A stretch of DNA of 64,000 nt from UBA4408 sp002389785 (GTDB taxonomy: Bacteria; Bacteroidota; Bacteroidia; UBA4408): positions 1 to 64,000 of the forward strand of contig DAORJK010000006.1 in assembly GCA_035438985.1 (NCBI GenBank), written 5' to 3'. The notes under the pieces were generated by a model that saw only the letters and a list, made by a program, of their open reading frames with translations, was not told the DNA's origin and searched no databases. The translations under genes and the position numbers were made by a program. Numbering within the stretch: position 1 is the first letter of the stretch; the number at the start of each line of letters is the position of its first letter. This document shows, piece by piece, positions 53,127 to 62,658 of the stretch.

Positions 53127-53978
53127 ATGCAGCCTTACTATAGTATTATTTATGCTTTAATTCGTCCAGATATTTCGGAAAAAATATCGGTTGGAATGAT
53201 ATTTTCTTTTGATAATAAGGTTTCCATTAAAATTTCTCACAACAAAATTAACGTTTTAAAACAGTTAGTTCCGCATGCCCCATTTTTAGCACTAAAACAA
53301 AGCGTACGAAATATTGAGAAAAAGCTATCATATTATGAAACTGCAAATAATATCATAGAAGATGGAGTATTTGCAACTTTAAAATTAAATGTAGAACCAC
53401 AAGAATTCTCTTTTGGATATATTGACTATCTGAGTAATTACAACAATAACATTATTACCTTCTCTAAACCAACGATAATCGATATTGAATTTAGCGAATC
53501 TAACACTGAAATGTTGTACCTAAAATATGTAGATAACATAATTGAAAAAAAGCCTGAAATCAAACAATTTTCAGTTTTCAGAAATACTTTTATTGGAGAT
53601 ACCAAAGTTAGAAATCATTTTAATGTTGAACAAAAAATTACACGTAAGGAAATACCACAAATTATTGTTCCAATGAAGTTTGATTTGGTAGGCATGAATA
53701 AAAAACCTGTTTTTGCCCAATTTCTTGATCTGGAAAAACAACCACACGCAATTTCAAATGAAATAAATACCTTGTTTTCAGTTCATGAACAAGTTCCCAA
53801 ATCTCAAAAATACTTAGTTTCAGCTGAACCAAATAAAAAACAATTTCCTGAGCAACATTTACTTTGGAAAGGTCTGAGAAATATAAAGGCTTTTAATTAT
53901 TTACACGAAAGTGAAGCAGGTATTATTATGGAATATGCTTCTGAACATAATGTTAAGCCACTTATTTCCGTTGATTAA
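53127..53978 (+). CDS. DUF3037 family protein
   Basis: The product is 283 residues, without a signal peptide. The N-terminal ~125 residues match DUF3037 (YYSIIYALIRPDISEKISVG, then MIFSFDNKVSIKISHNK), a domain of unknown activity usually found next to a HipA-like gene. The C-terminal half (TFIGDTKVRNHFNVEQKITR, then FPEQHLLWKGLRNIKAFNY) is not part of the short family form and I cannot assign it. It starts four bases after the kinase gene, so they are one operon. It may be the kinase's substrate, antidote or target adaptor; this is inferred. Confidence 0.8.
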   Translation: MQPYYSIIYALIRPDISEKISVGMIFSFDNKVSIKISHNKINVLKQLVPHAPFLALKQSVRNIEKKLSYYETANNIIEDGVFATLKLNVEPQEFSFGYIDYLSNYNNNIITFSKPTIIDIEFSESNTEMLYLKYVDNIIEKKPEIKQFSVFRNTFIGDTKVRNHFNVEQKITRKEIPQIIVPMKFDLVGMNKKPVFAQFLDLEKQPHAISNEINTLFSVHEQVPKSQKYLVSAEPNKKQFPEQHLLWKGLRNIKAFNYLHESEAGIIMEYASEHNVKPLISVD

Positions 53979-54060
53979 TAATTTACTAGGTAACAATTAT
54001 CAGAACATCATTAAAGTTCATATTAATTTCCATAGCTGAGAATATAAACTTTTTTAACAA

Positions 54061-54105
54061 CAAAAAAAGCCCGAAATCATCAAAGATTTGGGGCTTTTTT
54101 GTTGT
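54061..54105. terminator. bidirectional terminator between DUF3037 and tRNA-Ser(UGA)
   Basis: GCCCGAAATC and GATTTGGGGC form a ten-base stem with one G-G mismatch around ATCAAA, flanked by seven A and six T. It serves the plus-strand kinase/DUF3037 operon and the minus-strand tRNA. Confidence 0.8.
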
Positions 54106-54112
54106 TTAAGAG

Positions 54113-54197
54113 CGGAGAAAGAGGGATTCGAACCCCCGGAGGTATGACCCTCAACAGTTTTCAAGACTGCCGCAATCGACCACTCTGCCATTTCTCC
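54113..54197 (-). tRNA. tRNA-Ser (anticodon UGA)
   Basis: An 85-base class II cloverleaf on the minus strand. Acceptor GGAGAAA pairs with TTTCTCC, with discriminator G. Anticodon stem GCAGT/ACTGT encloses CTTGAAA, giving anticodon TGA. The variable arm is long (TGAGGGTCATACCTC). The T-arm holds GTTCGAATC. CCA is not encoded. It marks the right edge of the defence island. Confidence 0.95.
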
Positions 54198-54302
54198 GAG
54201 CGCGAAATTATAAAAAAATATAACGTAGGCTAAAAAAAAATCAAATTCGTTGAATCTTGCTATTCATACACTCATTATGTAATTTAGCCTCAAATTTTTA
54301 CA

Positions 54303-55811
54303 ATGAAAAAATATTTTTTAGCTATCCTGCTTTTTACCGCTTTAAGTGCCCAAAATTTCGCGCAAAGCAATTTAAAAGCCTATTTAGCCTATTCCAGTTT
54401 TACCACTTCCGACCAAAAGCCCTTTCTTGAAACCTATCTTACCGTTTTGGGTAATACCGTTATTTATAAGAAAAACGAAAATGGCAAATTTCAAGGCAGC
54501 GTTGAACTTTCGATTGCTTTTATTCAAAATGACAAAATCATAAATTATAAAAAATACACCTTACTCAGCGATGAACTTGAGTCGGAAGTGAAACCCCGAA
54601 CAAATTTCATCGATCAGCAACGTTTTGCTTTACCTAACGGGGAGTATTTACTCGAATTTGAAATTGCAGATAAAAATGCGAAATCAACCATCAGCAAGTT
54701 TACCGAGAAAATTAGCATTGATTTTCCTGCCCAACAAGTGGTTTTATCCGACATCGAATTAATTGAAAGCTATCAGCCAACTGTGGTTCAAAATATATTG
54801 AGCAAAAGTGGTTACGATTTAGTTCCTTATGTTTCTAAATTTTATCCTGCCAATTTTAACACGCTTACCTTTTATAGCGAAATATACAATACCTCAACCG
54901 TACTGCACGACAGTGATAAATTTTTGGTGAATTATTACCTCGAAGATTTTGACACCAAAGAAAAATTAAATGCCTATTCAAACTTTAAAAAATACACCGC
55001 CGCTAAAGTAAACGGATTATTGGCTGAATTTAAGATTGACAAGCTGGAAACCGGAAATTACAACTTATGTATAGAGGTAAGAAGCCGCGAAAACAAATTA
55101 CTGGCGAATCGAAAAATGTTTTTTCAACGAAGCAATCCACCTGCCGAACCTGCTCTTGATAGCAGTCGCTTTGTTTCAGAAATTGAAAATACTTTTGTTT
55201 CAAAAATTGACAACAAGGATTCGTTGGCAATTTTTATCGATTACCTGCGTCCTATTTCAAGTGTTTCGGAAGTGACTTATGCCGATAACCAATTGCATGC
55301 TGCCGATTTACAAACGATGCAGCGCTTTTTTTATAGCTTTTGGCAAAGGCGCAATGCCGAAGATCCTCAACAGGAATGGCTATTGTATAGAACGGATGTG
55401 GAAGAAGCAAACCGTATTTTCGCAACTACTGTTCGCACCAAAAAAGGCTATGCCTCTGATCGTGGACGTGTGTATTTAAAATACGGTAAACCCACCATAC
55501 GTTCGGTGAGCGACCATGAACCTAGCGCCTATCCATTTGAAATTTGGCAATACGACCGCACACGCGATGGGCAAAACAATCGACGATTTGTATTTTACAA
55601 TCCTTACTCAGGCTCAAATGATTTTAGATTGATACACTCAGATGCTCGTTCTGAAGTTTTTGATGCACGTTGGAAATTTAAAATAACCGATCGTAAAGTC
55701 GACTACTGGAACACTGATCCTACAAAACGCAAAGACAACCTTGATAACGAAAATCTAAATGAAGATTCATTTGGAAGTCAACTGGAAGATTTATACAGAA
55801 ATCCTCGCTAA
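54303..55811 (+). CDS. secreted GWxTD domain protein
   Basis: The product is 502 residues with a signal peptide (MKKYFLAILLFTALSAQNFA). Residues ~25-290 are beta-rich and Ig-like. The GWxTD domain lies at ~340-470: YSFWQRRNAEDPQQEW, then KKGYASDRGRVYLKYGKP (G-x-x-[ST]-D-R-G core, with Y in place of W), then FEIWQYDRTRDG. GWxTD proteins are common in Bacteroidota and have no established activity. It is followed by a GT2 gene after 42 bases, and may be the first gene of the envelope block that runs to 62156. Confidence 0.9.
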   Translation: MKKYFLAILLFTALSAQNFAQSNLKAYLAYSSFTTSDQKPFLETYLTVLGNTVIYKKNENGKFQGSVELSIAFIQNDKIINYKKYTLLSDELESEVKPRTNFIDQQRFALPNGEYLLEFEIADKNAKSTISKFTEKISIDFPAQQVVLSDIELIESYQPTVVQNILSKSGYDLVPYVSKFYPANFNTLTFYSEIYNTSTVLHDSDKFLVNYYLEDFDTKEKLNAYSNFKKYTAAKVNGLLAEFKIDKLETGNYNLCIEVRSRENKLLANRKMFFQRSNPPAEPALDSSRFVSEIENTFVSKIDNKDSLAIFIDYLRPISSVSEVTYADNQLHAADLQTMQRFFYSFWQRRNAEDPQQEWLLYRTDVEEANRIFATTVRTKKGYASDRGRVYLKYGKPTIRSVSDHEPSAYPFEIWQYDRTRDGQNNRRFVFYNPYSGSNDFRLIHSDARSEVFDARWKFKITDRKVDYWNTDPTKRKDNLDNENLNEDSFGSQLEDLYRNPR

Positions 55812-55853
55812 TAAAGGTTTTAACTTAGCTCTTTTTTACTTTCTACAACGTGT

Positions 55854-56879
55854 ATGATTAAAACCGCAGTGGTTATCTTGAATTGGAATGGGAAAAATTA
55901 CCTCGAAAAATTTTTACCGGGCGTGTTGCAATATTCGAAAGACGAGGCTCAAATATATGTAATTGACAATGCATCTACCGATGATTCAGTTGATTTTTTA
56001 ACCACCAATTATCCCAGTGTTATTCAACTACACAATCATGCAAACGGTGGTTTTTCAAAAGGTTACAACGATGGTTTGGCAAAAATTGAGGCACAGTATT
56101 TTGTATTGCTCAATTCCGATGTTGAAGTAAGTAAAAACTGGCTTACACCAATTATCGAACTGATGGATAAAGATGCGCATATAGCCGCTTGTCAGCCCAA
56201 AATAAAATCCTTTTCCCAACCCGATAACTTTGAATATGCAGGAGCTGCAGGTGGTTTTATGGACCACAATTTTTATCCATTTTGCAGGGGTAGAATCTTA
56301 AATACCGTAGAGCCGGATGTTGGACAATACGATTCAAGCATTGAAGTTTTTTGGGCTTCCGGTGCTAGTTTGTTTGTGCGGGCAGATGTATATAAAAGTT
56401 GTGGCGGTTTGGATGAAGATTTTTTTGCACACATGGAAGAAATTGATTTGTGCTGGCGGATGAAAAATTTGGGTTACAAAATATTTTCGTGTCATTTAAG
56501 TACAGTGTACCATGTGGGCGGTGGAACTTTATCGAAAATAAATCCGCGTAAAACCTTTTTAAATTTTCGCAATAATCTATACCTCATTACCAAAAACGTA
56601 ACTACGCAGCAACTCTACAGCAGCTTATTTATACGCATGATGTTAGACGGAATAGCAGCTGCTAAGTTTTTGTTTTCGGGAAGCGCTTCGCATGCCTGGG
56701 CTGTATTTAAAGCGCACTTGAGCTTTTATTCGAATTTTAAAAAAATGAAATCTAAACGTAATACAACACTTACTAACTCGGGTGCGAATCTTTCGGGACT
56801 TTACTCAAAAAGTATCATTTGGGATTACTACATTCGGAAACGTACAAAATTTTCATCAATCGAATTTGAAACAAAGTAG
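55854..56879 (+). CDS. GT2-family glycosyltransferase
   Basis: The product is 341 residues. N-terminal GT-A fold: VVILNWNGKNYLEKFLPGVL, with the nucleotide-sugar Asp in YVIDNASTDDSVDF and the DxD-like LLNSDVEVSK. GASLFVRADVYKSCGGLDED and the acidic catalytic segment HMEEIDLCWRMKNLGYKI are characteristic of the rhamnosyltransferase-like branch. The C-terminus is amphipathic and may touch the membrane. It adds a sugar to a surface glycan or polysaccharide intermediate; acceptor unknown. Confidence 0.93.
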   Translation: MIKTAVVILNWNGKNYLEKFLPGVLQYSKDEAQIYVIDNASTDDSVDFLTTNYPSVIQLHNHANGGFSKGYNDGLAKIEAQYFVLLNSDVEVSKNWLTPIIELMDKDAHIAACQPKIKSFSQPDNFEYAGAAGGFMDHNFYPFCRGRILNTVEPDVGQYDSSIEVFWASGASLFVRADVYKSCGGLDEDFFAHMEEIDLCWRMKNLGYKIFSCHLSTVYHVGGGTLSKINPRKTFLNFRNNLYLITKNVTTQQLYSSLFIRMMLDGIAAAKFLFSGSASHAWAVFKAHLSFYSNFKKMKSKRNTTLTNSGANLSGLYSKSIIWDYYIRKRTKFSSIEFETK

Positions 56880-56987
56880 TACTTTCCTAAACAGTTAAAA
56901 TAATTATATTTACTTCCTTATACAAGTTCATAGAGCAAGCAGTAATTATAAATTCAGGTGAATAACAAGCTTACAACAATTAACTAT

Positions 56988-58031
56988 ATGCTTATACGGT
57001 GCTTTCAAAAAGCCTTCGTTGGTATTTGTTTGTTGATGCTGAATGTAAGTGTATTTGCACAAAGCAGCGATATTTTAAAAGCGGATGAACTCCTGAGTCA
57101 AAAAAAATATGCCGAGGCTGCCCAAGCTTATCGACTTTTACTTACGCGTGAAAATGAATACCTACTCAGTTCTAAAATCGGTTATTGCTATTTGCAATTG
57201 CAAGATTATAAGCAAGCCGAAAGTTATTACGAAAAGGTGATGCGCTTTGGCCAACGTAAAAGCAACGAAGTTTTTAATTATGCCGAATGCCTCAAAAACA
57301 ATTTAAGAATCCTTGATGCCAAACGATTTTATAACGAAGCAGCAAGTAAAGATCCTAAAGATAAATTGGCAAAACGCAATGCCAACTCCTGCCAAATGTT
57401 TTTAGAAAATTCAAAAGGAGGTTCTTGCAGTATGATTAGCAGTTCAAAAAATTGTTTCACCTTGGATGCTTCCTCTTCCATTGACTCAGAAGCCACTGAT
57501 TTAGTTTATCAGTGGGAATTTGACACCGGCGATAAACTAGAGGGAATGGTAGTTAACTATTGCTTTCCCGGTGCAGGGAAACGCACAATTAAATTAAACA
57601 GCTACTCCAAATTGCACCCTGAAGTGGTTCGCAGCGATACTTCTTTATTTGTTACAATTGATGGAATACCCATTACTTTTAAGAATACTGAAAGTCCTCA
57701 AATAAACGATTTATTAAATTTTGATGCGTCCAATTCAGTAATTGATGCAGCTACTATTACCGATTATTTTTGGGATTTTGGGGATGGAAATTTAGGTTTA
57801 GGAAAACTGGTTACTCATTCGTTTAGTACCACCGGTAATTATACTGTAAAATTAGTAGTTACCGCTCAATCGCTCGATGGTAAACAAGATATTATTTATT
57901 GTGGATACAAGAAAATAGCTGTTACCAGCAACATTTATCAAGAGAAGAGTCTTTTAGATATCTTAAAGGAAGAAGCCACAGAACGTGAAAAAGAAAAGAA
58001 ACCCAAAAACGGTAAAGCACAAAAAAAGTAA
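56988..58031 (+). CDS. secreted TPR and double-PKD protein
   Basis: The product is 347 residues from the ATG at 56988 (MLIRCFQKAFVGICLLMLNV, signal peptide ending VFAQ); a GTG at 56958 would add ten polar residues. Residues ~25-115 contain about three TPR units (ADELLSQKKYAEAAQAYRLL, then IGYCYLQLQDYKQAESYYEK). Two PKD domains follow at ~150-215 (DLVYQWEFDTGDKLEGMVVN) and ~230-315 (ITDYFWDFGDGNLGLGK). The C-terminus is a Lys/Glu tail (LLDILKEEATEREKEKKPKN). The next gene starts nine bases later. It is likely a periplasmic or outer-membrane assembly factor; that is inferred. Confidence 0.82.
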   Translation: MLIRCFQKAFVGICLLMLNVSVFAQSSDILKADELLSQKKYAEAAQAYRLLLTRENEYLLSSKIGYCYLQLQDYKQAESYYEKVMRFGQRKSNEVFNYAECLKNNLRILDAKRFYNEAASKDPKDKLAKRNANSCQMFLENSKGGSCSMISSSKNCFTLDASSSIDSEATDLVYQWEFDTGDKLEGMVVNYCFPGAGKRTIKLNSYSKLHPEVVRSDTSLFVTIDGIPITFKNTESPQINDLLNFDASNSVIDAATITDYFWDFGDGNLGLGKLVTHSFSTTGNYTVKLVVTAQSLDGKQDIIYCGYKKIAVTSNIYQEKSLLDILKEEATEREKEKKPKNGKAQKK

Positions 58032-58039
58032 TTTCTAAC

Positions 58040-59017
58040 ATGACACTTAAACCACTCAAACTACTTCTTTTTGTTTTTATATTCGCTAAAGTACTTCCGT
58101 CGATAGCGCAAGAAGTACCTACTAAAGGTGAAAATTTGAAGTGCCTAATTACCTTCGGAAAAAATGGTGATCCTTCCTGGGGAGATGATGATTTTAGTCA
58201 AACCTTTTTCTTTTTTATTCCGCTAAATCAAAAATTACCCATTTACATACGTGTGTATGATCCTGATATAGCTGCCGATTTTGATGAATTTAACGGGGCT
58301 CCTGATACCAAAGTAAAATTCTCTGTTTACGGTGGCAAAGAGGCTTATAGTAATTTAGATGCGCGAGCACTTTCGCCTACCGGTAAATACCAAAGTGGAG
58401 TTTTGTTGGCTTCAAAAACTTTTGGCAACGAAAAAGAGTACAATTTAAAATGGTACACATTTGGTCCGTTTAATCCAACTGAGGGCGAGCTTAGCAACGA
58501 ACTCGGAGGGTATGTTTTTAAGGTAATTGCCGAGGGCCAAGGTGGAAATGACGGAAACAATTACAAGTATTTTTTGAGTTCTAAACTAAACGACAATATT
58601 GCCATTGAAGGTGGAAATGCTTTTACCTACGAATATTCATTTCGCATGCAGGATGAGCCGGGATCGGTTGCGCATATTTATCCATTTGCTGATAATAAGG
58701 TAGCCTCTATTAACATCAATAATTTTGATTTTGATAACGATGGATTTATTAAAATTTATTCGGTGAAAAAAAACGGACACGATATTTCACAATCGGGAAA
58801 TAACAATTGGGCTAAAAGCAATGTGATCATTACAAATGAGGAGAAAAATAAATCGCTGGATGTACAATTGGTAAAATCCGGCGATGCCATAAACGATATG
58901 GTTTTTTACATTACCAATCAATACAATGTTCCGGTTCCATTTTTTACAGTGCCTTTGGGTGGCGTTCCAAAATATCAGTATTCCATAAAAATAACGCCGA
59001 ATGTTTCACAAAAATAG
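58040..59017 (+). CDS. secreted protein of unknown function, 325 residues
   Basis: I do not recognise this family. It has a signal peptide (MTLKPLKLLLFVFIFAKVLP, ending SIAQ). The body is beta-rich: FFFFIPLNQKLPIYIRVYDP, then DTKVKFSVYGG, WYTFGPFNPTEGELSNE and NNFDFDNDGFIKIYSVKKNG. The acidic DFDNDG and DPDIAADFD patches could bind calcium. There is no transmembrane segment and no T9SS tail. It lies nine bases after the TPR-PKD gene and overlaps the SpoIIE receptor gene by 17 bases, so it is translated with the receptor. It is a candidate ligand or accessory sensor for it. Confidence 0.8.
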   Translation: MTLKPLKLLLFVFIFAKVLPSIAQEVPTKGENLKCLITFGKNGDPSWGDDDFSQTFFFFIPLNQKLPIYIRVYDPDIAADFDEFNGAPDTKVKFSVYGGKEAYSNLDARALSPTGKYQSGVLLASKTFGNEKEYNLKWYTFGPFNPTEGELSNELGGYVFKVIAEGQGGNDGNNYKYFLSSKLNDNIAIEGGNAFTYEYSFRMQDEPGSVAHIYPFADNKVASININNFDFDNDGFIKIYSVKKNGHDISQSGNNNWAKSNVIITNEEKNKSLDVQLVKSGDAINDMVFYITNQYNVPVPFFTVPLGGVPKYQYSIKITPNVSQK

Positions 59018-62000
59018 GCAACTCGTAGCCCTACTTTTTCTTTTTATTCCCTCGTTTGTTCTTGCGCAGAAATATAGTTTTAAAAATTTCTCCATCGAAC
59101 AAGGATTGCCGCAAGCCTATGTGTACAGCATGTTTCAAAACCCTGAAGGGTATTTAATTGTTAGTACCGGAAAAGGCAATGTGAGTTTTAATGGTACCGA
59201 TTTTAAACCCTTGCTTACACCTAATTTAGCTGCTGAAGATTTCGTTACAGCTTCTTTTATTGACCAATCGGGAAGTATTTGGTTTGGATGTTTTTCGGGT
59301 ACCATCCTTGTGTTAAGCGGAAACAATGAATCAAAAATGGTGTATAAAGCTGCCAGCTCAATAAGTCATTTTTGTGAAAGTAAGAATGGATTGGTTGTAG
59401 CTTCAACCCGTTCGAGCGGACTGATTTCCTTTGACAACACAAAATTTTCGGCACAGGCAATTTGTAAAGAGTGTGAAGGGCAAATGATTAACAGTGCAGC
59501 ATTCATCGACCGAAATCTATTGCTGATTGCATCCAATTCAGGACTTTACACCTATTCATTTTTAAGTCATAAAATGCAGGAGGTACATCCTTTTTCATCG
59601 GAAGAAATTACCTGTTTGTTACCCAAAAAAAAGATGGATGGCTGCTGGGTTGGCACCAAAGAAAAAGGAGTATTTGAACTTGCGTTTGCTGAAAATCAAA
59701 CTTGCAATGTTGTGCGAAATATTTCAAAAGAAAACGGACTTACCGGAAATTCAATACAGTGCATATTTGAAGATAAACAAGGCACATTATGGGTTGCTAC
59801 GCTTGAAGGGGGCATTCATAAATTGGTTCCGAACGAAAATTACCGCTGTACTTTTTATCAAAAAGAACAAGGACTGGGAAATGAGTTTGTAAAAATTATG
59901 TTGCAAGACGCTGAAGATAACTTATGGTTGGGAACCTACGGAGGCGGATTGTTTCGCATGGATATTGATCCCTTTGAATTGTTAAGCCTTAAAAATGGAT
60001 TAAATGACAACAAAGTACTCGGAATAGTTTCAGATAAAAACAATAACTTATGGTTTGCGGGTCCGGGAGGAATTACTTTAATGAATAAAAAGAGTCGTGA
60101 TACCAAACAAATCACAACAGAAAAGGGCCTTGTAAGCAATGCCGTTACGTGTTTGTACCTGGACGAAAAAAATAAAAAATTATGGTATGGAACCGCCGAT
60201 AAAGGAATTGGCTTGGTGGATGTGAGCACCCTGCGTTCGGTTACCATTAATGACTTACCCAATTTAAATGGCGATTATATCAATTCTATTTCGGCCGATA
60301 AATTTGACAACATTTGGATTAGTACTACTCTATCAGGAGTATATAAATACGATGGAAACTTTAGTCAGTTTTCAACCAAAAATGGATTGGGGCACAACTA
60401 TGTATTTCAATCGTTCGGCGATTCAAAAGGTAGAGTGTGGTTTGCTACACATGCAGCAGCATTAAATTATTTTGAAAAATCAAAAATTAATGAGCAAACA
60501 GGAAATCTGGGCATAAGTGTATATGATTTTAATTCGTTTTGTGAAGATAAGAATGGAAATATATGGACTGCAACCTTCGGCAACGGTTTTGCCAATCTTT
60601 CGATTACACCCAAAGTGGTGATTACAACAGCAGATGCACTTATTTCGAACTATTGCTATGGCATACTTTGCGATCGCGATAATAATTTATGGGTGACACA
60701 AAAAAATTACCTTACTAAATACAATCCAATTCGGCAAAACATCAAAACATTTTCGGGCAAGGATTTATTTGGTGACAATCAGTTTAATACAAATGCAATA
60801 CATTTAGATCCGGAAGGAAATGTTTGGTTTGGAACCGATAAAGGTGCTGTATGCTATTTATATTCATCCTACAGCAGCAATAAAATTGAAGCTAAACCAA
60901 AAATAACAGCATTTAAAGTATTCAACGAAAAAAAAGATATTACCTCCTACCTCAGCCTGCCCTATGGCACTTATTCAATTTCGTTTGAATTTGAAGCTTT
61001 GAGTTTTAAGAAATCGGAAGAAGTAAAATTTAAATACCTGCTGCTTGGTCGCGATAATGAGTGGCAATATGCCGATAATTTGCCGGTAGCGAATTATGCG
61101 AATTTAAAAGATGGGAATTATACTTTTAAATTAATGGCATGCAATAATGATGGATTGTGGAATGCTGAACCGGTTGAAATTTCCTTTACGATAGCTGCAC
61201 CCTTATGGAAAAGCTGGTGGTTTTGGACGCTCCTCCTTAGCTTGTTGATTGTGCTTACACTTACCTACGTAAACCTAAGAGCCAAACAGTTAAAACGACA
61301 ACGCGACGAACTTCAACGCATGGTGGACAATAAGACCAAAGAGTTGAGCCAGGAAAAAAGTTTGGTGGAATCGCAAAACAAAATAATCCGTGCAAAGAAT
61401 AAAGATATTCAGGATAGCATTAATTATGCACAAAAAATTCAGGATGCGATATTACCCGATATGAATGAATTGAAGAAAAGTTTATCGGATGTGTTCATCT
61501 TGTACAAACCGAGAGAAGTGGTAAGCGGTGATTTTTATTGGTATACGCATGTCGATAATTCGATGATAATTGTTGCTGCCGATTGCACAGGACATGGAGT
61601 TCCGGGCGCATTGATGAGCATGATCGGAAATGCTTTATTGCGAGAGATCATTTTGTTGAATCAAATTTATACACCCAATAGTATCTTGTATGCTTTGGAT
61701 GAAGGAATCATCAGCACCCTAAATCAAGGTGGTGCTGAAAAAGAACGCAAGGATGGTATGGCAATTTCGATCTGCAAAATCAACTCCGACAAAAAAGAAA
61801 TTCATTTTGCAAGTTCGCAGCAGTCGCTTATACATATAAGTAAGAATAAAGCCACAGAGGTGAAAGGTGAATTCTTTTCAATAGGCGATTACGAAGTAAC
61901 CGATAAGCGATTTGAGAACCATAGTTTTTCGTACCAAAAGGAAGATATGATTTATTTGTTTTCTGACGGATACCTTGATCAATTTGGTGGTGGTGAAAAC

Positions 62001-62156
62001 CGTAAGTTTATGAAAAAGCGCTTTGTTGATTTGCTGCTAGAGATTAGCCACTTGGAAGGAACTTTTCAAAAAGCTGCACTCGAAAAAAATCTTGCAACCT
62101 GGAAAGGCGAGAAAAACCAAACCGATGATGTTATGGTTATTGGAATTCGGCTATAA
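59001..62156 (+). CDS. hybrid receptor: Reg_prop propeller, Y_Y_Y domain, TM helix and SpoIIE phosphatase
   Basis: The product is 1051 residues with a signal peptide (MFHKNRQLVALLFLFIPSFV). Residues ~25-640 form two-component-regulator propeller repeats (IEQGLPQAYVYSMFQNPEGY, then GLTGNSIQCIFEDKQGTLWV). Residues ~650-730 are a Y_Y_Y domain (FKYLLLGRDNEWQYADN). A TM helix spans ~735-757 (WWFWTLLLSLLIVLTLTYVN). A coiled coil follows to ~830. Residues ~840-1051 are a PP2C/SpoIIE phosphatase: VSGDFYW, AADCTGHGVPGALMSMIG, KDGMAIS and the terminal Asp pair QTDDVMVIGI, all metal ligands visible. There is no histidine kinase domain. It should sense an extracellular signal and dephosphorylate a cytoplasmic partner, for example an anti-anti-sigma factor; the partner is not in the window. 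Confidence 0.92.
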   Translation: MFHKNRQLVALLFLFIPSFVLAQKYSFKNFSIEQGLPQAYVYSMFQNPEGYLIVSTGKGNVSFNGTDFKPLLTPNLAAEDFVTASFIDQSGSIWFGCFSGTILVLSGNNESKMVYKAASSISHFCESKNGLVVASTRSSGLISFDNTKFSAQAICKECEGQMINSAAFIDRNLLLIASNSGLYTYSFLSHKMQEVHPFSSEEITCLLPKKKMDGCWVGTKEKGVFELAFAENQTCNVVRNISKENGLTGNSIQCIFEDKQGTLWVATLEGGIHKLVPNENYRCTFYQKEQGLGNEFVKIMLQDAEDNLWLGTYGGGLFRMDIDPFELLSLKNGLNDNKVLGIVSDKNNNLWFAGPGGITLMNKKSRDTKQITTEKGLVSNAVTCLYLDEKNKKLWYGTADKGIGLVDVSTLRSVTINDLPNLNGDYINSISADKFDNIWISTTLSGVYKYDGNFSQFSTKNGLGHNYVFQSFGDSKGRVWFATHAAALNYFEKSKINEQTGNLGISVYDFNSFCEDKNGNIWTATFGNGFANLSITPKVVITTADALISNYCYGILCDRDNNLWVTQKNYLTKYNPIRQNIKTFSGKDLFGDNQFNTNAIHLDPEGNVWFGTDKGAVCYLYSSYSSNKIEAKPKITAFKVFNEKKDITSYLSLPYGTYSISFEFEALSFKKSEEVKFKYLLLGRDNEWQYADNLPVANYANLKDGNYTFKLMACNNDGLWNAEPVEISFTIAAPLWKSWWFWTLLLSLLIVLTLTYVNLRAKQLKRQRDELQRMVDNKTKELSQEKSLVESQNKIIRAKNKDIQDSINYAQKIQDAILPDMNELKKSLSDVFILYKPREVVSGDFYWYTHVDNSMIIVAADCTGHGVPGALMSMIGNALLREIILLNQIYTPNSILYALDEGIISTLNQGGAEKERKDGMAISICKINSDKKEIHFASSQQSLIHISKNKATEVKGEFFSIGDYEVTDKRFENHSFSYQKEDMIYLFSDGYLDQFGGGENRKFMKKRFVDLLLEISHLEGTFQKAALEKNLATWKGEKNQTDDVMVIGIRL

Positions 62157-62567
62157 TAAAAAGCTTTCAATCGCTAAGCGGTAGCCATTGAGTCCCATTC
62201 CAATAATACAACCCTTTGCATTGGGAGAAATAAAAGAAGTATGCCGGAAGGATTCGCGGGCATAAATATTGCTTATGTGAACTTCTACTACCGGCGTTGT
62301 AATTGCTTTTACAGCATCGCCAATAGCGACAGAAGTATGTGTATAACCTCCTGCATTTAATAAAATACCATCCGCAGAAAATCCAACTGATTGGATAAAA
62401 TTAATAAGCTCGCCCTCCACATTGCTCTGAAAATAATCAATGCGATGTTCCGGAAAAACTGCTTTTAATTGTTCAAAATAGCTTTCAAAAGTTTGACTTC
62501 CGTAAATATCTTTTTCGCGTTGGCCCAACAAATTTAAATTTGGACCATTAATAATTACAAAATGCAT
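62151..62567 (-). CDS. aroQ: type II 3-dehydroquinate dehydratase
   Basis: Third step of the shikimate pathway: dehydration of 3-dehydroquinate. The length (138) and fold are standard. The N-terminal motif INGPNLNLLGQREKDIYG contains the catalytic Arg and Tyr. NAGGYTHTSVAI, then VEVHISNIYARESFRHTS with the catalytic His, complete the active site. Its stop overlaps the end of the SpoIIE gene by six bases on the opposite strand. Confidence 0.97.
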   Translation of the reverse strand: MHFVIINGPNLNLLGQREKDIYGSQTFESYFEQLKAVFPEHRIDYFQSNVEGELINFIQSVGFSADGILLNAGGYTHTSVAIGDAVKAITTPVVEVHISNIYARESFRHTSFISPNAKGCIIGMGLNGYRLAIESFLL

Positions 62568-62658
62568 AAGGCTTAATTTGGTATAAAAATATACTTTTAT
62601 CGCATCTGTAAATACAGCTGTTGTAAAATAAATTTGAATTGAACACCAAGCTAAAATC

